Shown one piece after another: positions 1 to 5,078 of a stretch of DNA of 6,318 nucleotides (position 1 is the first letter of the stretch; every line of letters starts with the position of its first letter). The position numbers and the translations under genes were made by a program. The DNA comes from Acidobacteriaceae bacterium (GTDB lineage: Bacteria; Acidobacteriota; Terriglobia; Terriglobales; Acidobacteriaceae): the NCBI GenBank assembly GCA_003140785.1, contig PLKY01000434.1:3505-9822 (forward strand). Reading direction: 5' to 3'. Under the pieces are notes generated by a model. It was given only the letters and a program-made list of their open reading frames with translations. It did no database searches and was not told the origin of the DNA.

Positions 1-1
1 C

Positions 2-580
2 AACGAATCGAACGCCATCGGCCCCGTGCTCCTCGTTCTCGCCACCACCGTCGCCATTACCACCGACCACCAGGTCATGTCCTCCTCCAAACTCCAGAAC
101 ACGTCCCTCAACAACGAAGCCACCACTGCTTCCAATGGCCTGCTCGGTGGTTTCATCGTCGCCCCCGCTGCCATCTACACCCTCGGCTACATCCACCACG
201 ACGAACACGCCACCGAAACCGGCATTCTCGGCGGCGAAGCCATGGTCGATAGCCTCGTCGTCGACGAAGTTATGAAAGCCATCTCCCTCCGCGAGCGCCC
301 CACCCTCGACAACGCCCACGGCAAATTCTTCCAGACCAGCGTCGGAACGGATTCATCCTTCCCGTCCACGCACACCATGATCGCCTGGTCCTCCGCAGCC
401 GTCATCGCCTCCGAATACAAAGGCCCGCTCACGCAGATCACCGCCTACGGACTCGCCACCGGCGTCAGCATCTCCCGCGTCCTCGCCCGCCAGCACTTCC
501 CTTCCGACGTATTAGTCGGCAGCGCCGTAGGCTGGCTCATCGGACGCTACGTAGTCCACCGCCACCAACACAACTATTAA
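2..580 (+). CDS. PAP2-family membrane-associated phosphatase, 5' end outside the window
   Basis: This is a type 2 phosphatidic acid phosphatase (PAP2) protein. The family removes phosphate from lipid phosphates such as undecaprenyl pyrophosphate or phosphatidate through a phospho-histidine intermediate, usually at the membrane. Counting from the codon at nt 2, all three signature motifs are visible: K92-x6-R99-P100 (KAISLRERP), P121-S-T-H124 (the PSGH motif), and S158-R159-x5-H165-x3-D169 (SRVLARQHFPSD). Hydrophobic stretches lie at the N-terminus, around the PSTH motif and at VLVGSAVGWLIG near the end. The frame is open to the left edge and the first in-frame GTG (nt 26) lies inside a hydrophobic segment, so the true start is probably upstream. 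The protein stops at TAA 578-580, soon after the last motif. From memory, some acidobacterial relatives carry a further C-terminal region, so the stop may be natural or may mark a truncation. The next codon already belongs to an ADOP permease. The family call is firm; the substrate is unknown. Confidence 0.9.
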   Translation, partial: NESNAIGPVLLVLATTVAITTDHQVMSSSKLQNTSLNNEATTASNGLLGGFIVAPAAIYTLGYIHHDEHATETGILGGEAMVDSLVVDEVMKAISLRERPTLDNAHGKFFQTSVGTDSSFPSTHTMIAWSSAAVIASEYKGPLTQITAYGLATGVSISRVLARQHFPSDVLVGSAVGWLIGRYVVHRHQHNY

Positions 581-2266
581 ACCGTCCAGAGCCAGCTCGG
601 CAAGCGATTCGCCAAGCTCGACAGCGAACTCACCGTCCAAGCCACGCCGCTCAAAGAAGTCATTGTCGGCGCCATCCGCAGCTCCCTCTGGCTCCTCTAC
701 GGTTCAGTCACGTTGCTGCTTCTCATCGCCTGCTCCAACATCGCCGCGCTCCTTCTCGCCCGCACCGCCGAGCGCGAACACGAAGTGTCCATCCGCTTTT
801 CCCTTGGAGCATCGCGCTCCGCCATCGTCCTCCAACTTCTAACTGAAACCTTCGCCCTCGCGCTCATCGGCTCGCTCGCTGGTCTCCTCGTTGCCGCCGC
901 AGCCGCGCACGGCTTCCATCTCCTCGCCAAAACCCTCCCGCGCGCTGAAGAAATCTCTCTCAACTGGCGGGTCGCTCTCTACTCGCTCAGCGCCGCACTC
1001 GCCACCACGCTTCTCTGCGGATTATTTCCCGCCCTCCGCGGAACTCGTCGCGGCCTCGCCCAGGCCCTCGCCGCCGGCAGCCGCACCCAGGTCTCCACGC
1101 GCAATCCCGTGCAGTGGGTACTCGTCGCAGTCCAGGTCACCCTCGCCGTCACCCTCCTCATCGGAGCAGGCTTACTCCTGCGCAGCCTCCAGCAAATCGC
1201 TCGCGTTTCTCCCGGCTTCGATCCGTCGCATGTCCTCACCTTCCAAATCAGCGGCTCCTGGGGCGAAACCGCCGACATGACAAGCTTGATCCAGCACATC
1301 GATCGCACCCTCGCCAGCCTCCGCACTCTTCCCGGTGTCGTTGACGCCGCCACTGTGGGAGCGCTGCCCGGCGCGTCTTCGCTCTATCAAATTGAATTCA
1401 AGATTGACGGCAATCTCGCGCCCGGCCATCTCATCCTCGCCGACGACCGCTTTGTTTCCGCTGGCTACTTCCAAACCATGCAGATTCCCGTTCTCGTTGG
1501 CGAACCCTGCAAGCAGGCCTCCACCACCAACGATGTGGTCGTAAATCGAAGCTTCGCGGATCTCTATTTCAACGATGCATCCGTGATCGGACATCGGCTT
1601 ACACAGGCGAAACAGACCGCTTTCACAACGCAGGGCATCATTCGCGGCATCGTCGGCGACGCCCGCGAACAAGACCTCAACACACAGCCCGTCCCCACCG
1701 TCCACTCCTGTTTCAGCGCGCCGAATCCATTTCCAAATTATTTAGTCCGCACCACCGGAGACCCCAGTTCCATGGCGGAAACCATTCGCCGCCGCATCCA
1801 CGAGATCGACCCCAGCCGCTCTGTCTATGCCTTCGCGCCGTTGCAGGAACACCTCGACGACGCCTCCACCGAGAACCGTCTCCGCACCACGCTCCTCGCC
1901 CTCTTCGCCGCAACCGCGGTAGCGCTCGCCTGCATCGGCCTCGATGGAACCCTGAGTTATCTAGGTCGCCTGCGTCAACGCGAAGCAGGAGTGCGTCTGG
2001 CACTCGGCGCAATGCGCAACCAGATCGTTGCATGTTTTCTAGCCCAGGGCCTGCGCGTCGCCATCCTCGGATGCATCGCAGGAGTAGCCCTCGGCCTGAC
2101 CCTCAGCCACTTCCTCGCCAACATGCTCTACGGCATCACCGCACTCGACCCCATCACCTACTTGAGCGTAGTCTGCCTAATCCTGTTCGTCGCAGCACTC
2201 GCCTCACTAATCCCCGCCATCCGCGCCGCAAGCATTAATCCCGTACAAGTCCTCCGCGACGAATAA
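581..2266 (+). pseudogene. ADOP-type ABC transporter permease (MacB/FtsX family), missing its N-terminal part
   Basis: This encodes the C-terminal two thirds or so of an ADOP (acidobacterial duplicated orphan permease). Such proteins have two MacB-type periplasmic domains and two FtsX membrane domains. Their transported substrate is generally unknown. Homology-like sequence starts at codon 581 with TVQSQLGKRF, typical of the end of the first periplasmic domain. Counting 561 residues from there: first FtsX domain about 34-160 (IACSNIAALLLAR, then the loop SIRFSLGASR); membrane helix about 178-203; second periplasmic domain about 205-420 (SPGFDPSHVLTF, RGIVGDARE, DPSSMAE); second FtsX domain about 430-555 (GVRLALGAMR), ending PAIRAASINPVQVLRDE. 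Full-length family members are usually around 800 residues or more, so roughly 250-350 are missing, including the first membrane helix. No ATG, GTG or TTG occurs in frame between 581 and the TTG at 713, which lies inside a membrane helix. The frame is otherwise intact. A deletion, recombination or assembly misjoin could explain this. Translation of the remnant is doubtful. Confidence 0.82.
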
Positions 2267-2306
2267 CCATCCCGTTCTCCGTAGCGAGCCGCACAAAAAT
2301 GGGTGC

Positions 2307-2332
2307 CCCAGGTCTGGATTTTCAGACCTGGG
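2307..2332. repeat. Perfect 10-bp inverted repeat (hairpin) after the permease gene
   Basis: CCCAGGTCTG at 2307-2316 and CAGACCTGGG at 2323-2332 are exact reverse complements around a 6-nt loop (GATTTT). It lies about 40 nt after the permease stop and about 120 nt after the end of the convergent hydrolase gene. No T-run follows on the plus strand. On the minus strand an ATTTTTG run follows after 7 nt. It could therefore slow or end transcription from the hydrolase side, but it is not a clean intrinsic terminator. The flanking GGGTGCCC plus hairpin resembles a dispersed intergenic repeat that I recall from acidobacterial genomes; that part is from memory and was not tested. Confidence 0.75.
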
Positions 2333-2364
2333 AAAGCAACGAACCTGATTCCACAAAATTTGTC

Positions 2365-2407
2365 GTCCTGAGCGACCCTGAACAAAGTGAAGGGGGAGTC
2401 GAAGGAC
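2365..2407. repeat. Imperfect palindromic intergenic repeat module
   Basis: The outer arms GTCCT (2365-2369) and AGGAC (2403-2407) pair. Inside them CGA (2373-2375) faces TCG (2399-2401), and CCCT (2376-2379) faces AGGG (2391-2394) around an 11-nt loop. The string CCTGAGCGA...TCGAAGGACCT resembles a short dispersed repeat seen between genes in many acidobacteria and some other phyla. It is non-coding here. Only one copy is in the window, so its repetitive nature is inference. Confidence 0.55.
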
Positions 2408-2422
2408 CTGCGGTTATTCGGG

Positions 2423-2445
2423 CTTTTGCTTTTGTCTTTGCTTTG
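2423..2445. repeat. CTTTTG-like short tandem run
   Basis: Two exact CTTTTG units (2423-2428 and 2429-2434) are followed by TCTTTG (2435-2440) and CTTTG (2441-2445). This T/C-rich run ends just before the heptamer array and lies just downstream of the hydrolase stop codon. No function is evident. Confidence 0.6.
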
Positions 2446-2446
2446 C

Positions 2447-2481
2447 CTATTCCCTATTCCCTGGTCCCTGGACCCTGCTCC
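2447..2481. repeat. Five-copy 7-bp tandem repeat overlapping the 3' end of the hydrolase gene
   Basis: Five adjacent heptamers are present on the plus strand: CTATTCC, CTATTCC, CTGGTCC, CTGGACC and CTGCTCC (consensus CTNNNCC; minus strand GGNNNAG). The second unit supplies the TAG stop of the minus-strand hydrolase (2454-2456), and units two to five encode its last nine or so residues (EQGPGTRE and stop). The first unit lies beyond the stop. The unit boundaries are exact; the origin and role are unknown. Confidence 0.8.
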
Positions 2482-4634
2482 ACCGTCGCCCGCACATGGC
2501 TCAGCGCTCCATCCGGCACATCCGCAATCGGCAGCCCTGGCCCTTCCCACAAAAGACGAGGCGTGCCCTGACTAGCAAAGTGCAGTCCCTCCACATGCAG
2601 CGTGTGCAAACCAGCACGCAGCCCCAGCGAGCCTCGGTCATAGCGCATCGCATTGCCCGCCACGCCGCACACCTGCGCAAACGGCGGACCCGTCTTCGCC
2701 ACTTCCACGCCATCAATTACCACCCGCGCCCCGTCCCGCGCCATCAGGTGAAACGTGTAGCCGCCATCCACAGGCACATCGAGATATCCGTCCCAGGCTG
2801 TCGCATAGCGCGTGAACCCATGCGCATCCACCCGCAAATTGGCCGACTCTCCAGAAAACACCGCTGTCTCCTTGCTCAAATCCGGCAGCTCCGTCCACGC
2901 GCCCGCGTAGAGCCGCCATAGCAACCCCTGCGCAGCGGGTCCCACCATCGTCGTCGCATCGTGCCAACGCGCCACCGCCACCACACCCTGCGCGGCCCAG
3001 TCCTCATGCTGCGCATTGTCCTCGGCATGCAACAGCACTCTGAAGCGCCCCGCTCCATTTGCTCCATCCAGTTCCGTCCCCTCGGCATCGGCGAATTTGT
3101 GCCTCACGCGCCGCCCGTGCGCCTCCGTCCCATCGCCGAAAAGCCAGGTGAAATGCGTGTGCTGCGAAGCAGCCGCAGTGAACGTCACTTTGTCTCCCGG
3201 CCCAAACACAGGCGGCTCCACATCAAACGCCGCCACTGGCCCCGTCGGTCGTGGGAACTCGACCGGCGCCGCGCCATCCGTCACCGCCAGCGGCACATCC
3301 GCATTGTTCTCGACGCGCTTCTGTCCATACTTCACATTCGCCAGCGTCACGCCGCTCACCTGTCCCATGATCGACGAACCAAGCAGCGGTGGCTGATCCA
3401 GTGCCCAGATATTGTGAAATGTGAATCCGTGCAGCGCGGGCTGTTCCTGCTCCATCTGCAGCAGCGAGTACCAATCGTCGAGAAAGATATTCTCAAACAG
3501 GTAGCCCGAGTGGTCGCCCCGCGCTCCATTTGCGCCCCAGAAGCCCAGCAGCCCAAACGGCTGTCCGCACGCGCCAATCCCCGCATGCAGCACGTCCGAA
3601 TCGCGCAACGTAAAATTCCGCGAATTGAAAATCTTTTGGGGCCACCCCGCGCGCACGATATTCGAAATGCTCGTCGAGAGCTCGCTCTTCTCGATCAGGA
3701 TGTCGTGCACATCCTTGCCCGGCCGCAGCATGTCCGCGTCCGTGTAGCCGTCCCAGTTGCCCATCAGCGCAATCACATCGTCCGACGCGCGAAAGAACGA
3801 ATTGCGCACAATCCCGTCGCCGCCCCCAATCCAATCCATGCCGTCCTGGTTCGCATTTTCGGGATTGCCGCCCATCACGCGCAGATCGTCGTAAATGAAT
3901 CCGCTCGAATCCTTCATCTGCACAGACCACGTCCGCGAGCGAATCACGCACGTTAGCCCGCTCACCTGGATATCGTGCGCGTTCATCGTTCCAATGCAGT
4001 GCCAGTCCGGCTTCTGCATCCAGCCTTCATCGTTGCTCGGGTCCTGCGGCCCATCGTAGACAATGGTCCCGCGCCCCAGCACCTTCACGCCCGTCACGTT
4101 GAACAGATTCAGGCTGCCGAAAAAATACGCGCCCGGCTCCAGGTAATCCGTCTCGCCGCTCTTCGGGTTCAAGCTCTGCCGATAAACGCCCGCGTGGTAC
4201 ACATGCACATCCGCGCCCTGCGGAGGCGGCGCGGGCGGCGATCCAGCAAACAAAAACAGCATCTCGGCATGATTTAGAAAATCGCGCGGCCGCCCGATCG
4301 AGAGCTTCGCCGGCCCCTGCAATTTGAATTCAATTGTCTGCCCATTGCGCTTGGGCCGCAGCCCCAGCCGCCACGGCTGAATATCCACGCCGCGATCCCA
4401 GAAGCCCGGCTCTGCCGCGGCAATGGCGATTTCCACGGGGCCGGTGATGTCGAAGTTGACGAAGTCGTAACTCGCGGCGACGTGGGCCACGTCGACCGGT
4501 TTGCCGTTCACGGTGACTGTGAAGGCCGAGGACCGCATCTCCGGCGGGACCGGTACTGGCTGTACGCGGGGCGCGGCGCAGGCTATGCGCGCGAGCGCAA
4601 GCACGGCCGGCAGCAGCATGCGGAAACGAAGCAA
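2454..4634 (-). CDS. Secreted beta-helix glycoside hydrolase (GH28/GH49-like) with PKD and PA14 domains
   Basis: Predicted exported polysaccharide hydrolase of 726 residues. Residues 1-20 form a signal peptide (positive RFR, hydrophobic core, cleavage after A18-C-A20). About 30-130 is a beta-sandwich-like N-terminal region. About 140-450 looks like a right-handed parallel beta-helix, with repeated short strands such as FNVTGVKVLGRGTIVYDG. N262-Q-D264-G-M-D267 and D285-D286 (RASDDVIAL) resemble the Asp triad of GH28, and the 21-residue spacing matches polygalacturonases; GH49 has a related arrangement. The GH28 GHG and RIK motifs are not seen, so the substrate is uncertain. About 463-546 is PKD-like (FTWLFGDGTEAHG) and about 570-715 is PA14-like (GYLDVPVDGGYTFHLMARDGARVVIDGVEV), possibly carbohydrate-binding. 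The TTG at 4634 is chosen because it gives the signal peptide a charged N-region; the ATG at 4619 (721 residues) is the alternative, and neither has a strong Shine-Dalgarno site. The last residues come from a tandem repeat. The gene is divergent to a GH115 gene. Family level is fairly sure; specificity is not. Confidence 0.85.
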   Translation of the reverse strand: MLRFRMLLPAVLALARIACAAPRVQPVPVPPEMRSSAFTVTVNGKPVDVAHVAASYDFVNFDITGPVEIAIAAAEPGFWDRGVDIQPWRLGLRPKRNGQTIEFKLQGPAKLSIGRPRDFLNHAEMLFLFAGSPPAPPPQGADVHVYHAGVYRQSLNPKSGETDYLEPGAYFFGSLNLFNVTGVKVLGRGTIVYDGPQDPSNDEGWMQKPDWHCIGTMNAHDIQVSGLTCVIRSRTWSVQMKDSSGFIYDDLRVMGGNPENANQDGMDWIGGGDGIVRNSFFRASDDVIALMGNWDGYTDADMLRPGKDVHDILIEKSELSTSISNIVRAGWPQKIFNSRNFTLRDSDVLHAGIGACGQPFGLLGFWGANGARGDHSGYLFENIFLDDWYSLLQMEQEQPALHGFTFHNIWALDQPPLLGSSIMGQVSGVTLANVKYGQKRVENNADVPLAVTDGAAPVEFPRPTGPVAAFDVEPPVFGPGDKVTFTAAASQHTHFTWLFGDGTEAHGRRVRHKFADAEGTELDGANGAGRFRVLLHAEDNAQHEDWAAQGVVAVARWHDATTMVGPAAQGLLWRLYAGAWTELPDLSKETAVFSGESANLRVDAHGFTRYATAWDGYLDVPVDGGYTFHLMARDGARVVIDGVEVAKTGPPFAQVCGVAGNAMRYDRGSLGLRAGLHTLHVEGLHFASQGTPRLLWEGPGLPIADVPDGALSHVRATVEQGPGTRE

Positions 4635-4742
4635 GAAGCCAAACCCCGGAAGTGAAGTGGAAAGTCCAGACTAGCATTGCATTAACCGCGATCCGTTTGG
4701 AGGACGGCATTCAAGTGTGGGATCGGGGTAGAGATTGTCGGG

Positions 4743-4748
4743 TATAAT
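4743..4748 (+). promoter_or_regulatory. Possible -10 promoter box (TATAAT) facing the GH115 gene
   Basis: This is an exact TATAAT, striking in such GC-rich DNA. No good -35 box is found 16-18 nt upstream, and there is no TG extension, so the call is weak. If it is real, the leader of the GH115 transcript would be about 325 nt and would include both hairpins at 4834-4894. Confidence 0.35.
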
Positions 4749-4833
4749 TCGGGACGCGAACAAACTCGGCTTTGCGCGGGCTCTTCATGAGAAAGCTCTG
4801 GACAAGGTTGGTCATGGATCCTGCATTCTGTCA

Positions 4834-4894
4834 GGGGCTAAAGCCCCGTCCATTTGGCGGCATTTGCGGCACGCGACCCACTCACAGGGTGGGT
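4834..4894. repeat. Double-hairpin module, probable dispersed intergenic repeat
   Basis: The first inverted repeat is GGGGCT (4834-4839), AA, AGCCCC (4842-4847). The second is ACCCAC (4876-4881), a 7-nt loop, then GTGGGT (4889-4894). Both stems are perfect. The wording around them (GGGGCTAAAGCCCC, then CAGGGTGGGTTCCCCGGTCG) resembles intergenic repeat text I recall from acidobacterial genomes, and the repeat may extend to about 4940. It has no T-run that would make it a terminator. In a long leader it could fold in the RNA. Confidence 0.6.
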
Positions 4895-5067
4895 TCCCCG
4901 GTCGTACCCTGTTACAAAGCGCGCACGAAAAGTGAGTTTTTCCTCAAGATGTAAAGTCGCCTTTCAAAACCCGGCCTGAGTCAGAGCTTCCCTCGAATTG
5001 CAAGGCCGCCGACGGGAGCTGTCTTCTATTTCGCCGGTTGAACTTTGCACTTTGGTCGCCCCAATTG

Positions 5068-5076
5068 AAGGAGAGG
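5068..5076 (+). promoter_or_regulatory. Strong Shine-Dalgarno site for the GH115 gene
   Basis: AAGGAGAGG lies just ahead of the ATG at 5079; its AAGGAG core (5068-5073) is 5 nt from the start codon. It decides this start over the ATG at codon 12, which has no comparable site and would remove the charged N-region of the signal peptide. Confidence 0.8.
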
Positions 5077-5078
5077 TC

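Larger units (their letters stand above)
4635..5078. other. Divergent intergenic region between the two hydrolase genes
   Basis: These 444 nt separate two divergent secreted hydrolases and should hold both promoters. Nt 4635-4735 contain nothing clear beyond a weak pseudo-palindrome at 4684-4698. A consensus -10 box lies at 4743-4748. Nt 4834-4894 hold two hairpins in a probable dispersed repeat. Nt 4900-5060 show no convincing gene, and the small ORFs here look accidental. A strong ribosome-binding site closes the region. I see no tRNA, and no riboswitch that I can name. Confidence 0.7.

Noticed and set aside
1172..1705. 177-codon minus-strand frame opposite the permease
   Set aside because: It lies fully inside the recognisable ADOP sequence, and its translation shows no family motif; it is a shadow.
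2307..2332. Intrinsic terminator of the permease gene
   Set aside because: The stem is perfect but no T-run follows on the plus strand, so it is listed as a repeat rather than a terminator.
2961..3956. 331-codon plus-strand open frame opposite the beta-helix hydrolase
   Set aside because: It is antisense to a well-supported gene, rich in Arg and His, shows no domain-like pattern and has no Shine-Dalgarno site. Long antisense frames are expected in high-GC genes.
4575..4634. Lipoprotein signal (lipobox) in the beta-helix hydrolase
   Set aside because: A cysteine is present at residue 19 (RIAC), but Arg at -3 does not fit a lipobox; an ordinary signal peptidase I site after ACA fits better.
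4684..4698. Pseudo-palindrome AACCG-N5-CGTTT as a LacI-type operator
   Set aside because: The arms match only 4 of 5 positions and the spacing is not the usual LacI-family layout; too weak to call.
4735..4954. Two overlapping small plus-strand frames of 60-66 codons in the divergent region
   Set aside because: They cover the hairpin repeat module, start without a ribosome-binding site and look like translated non-coding DNA.
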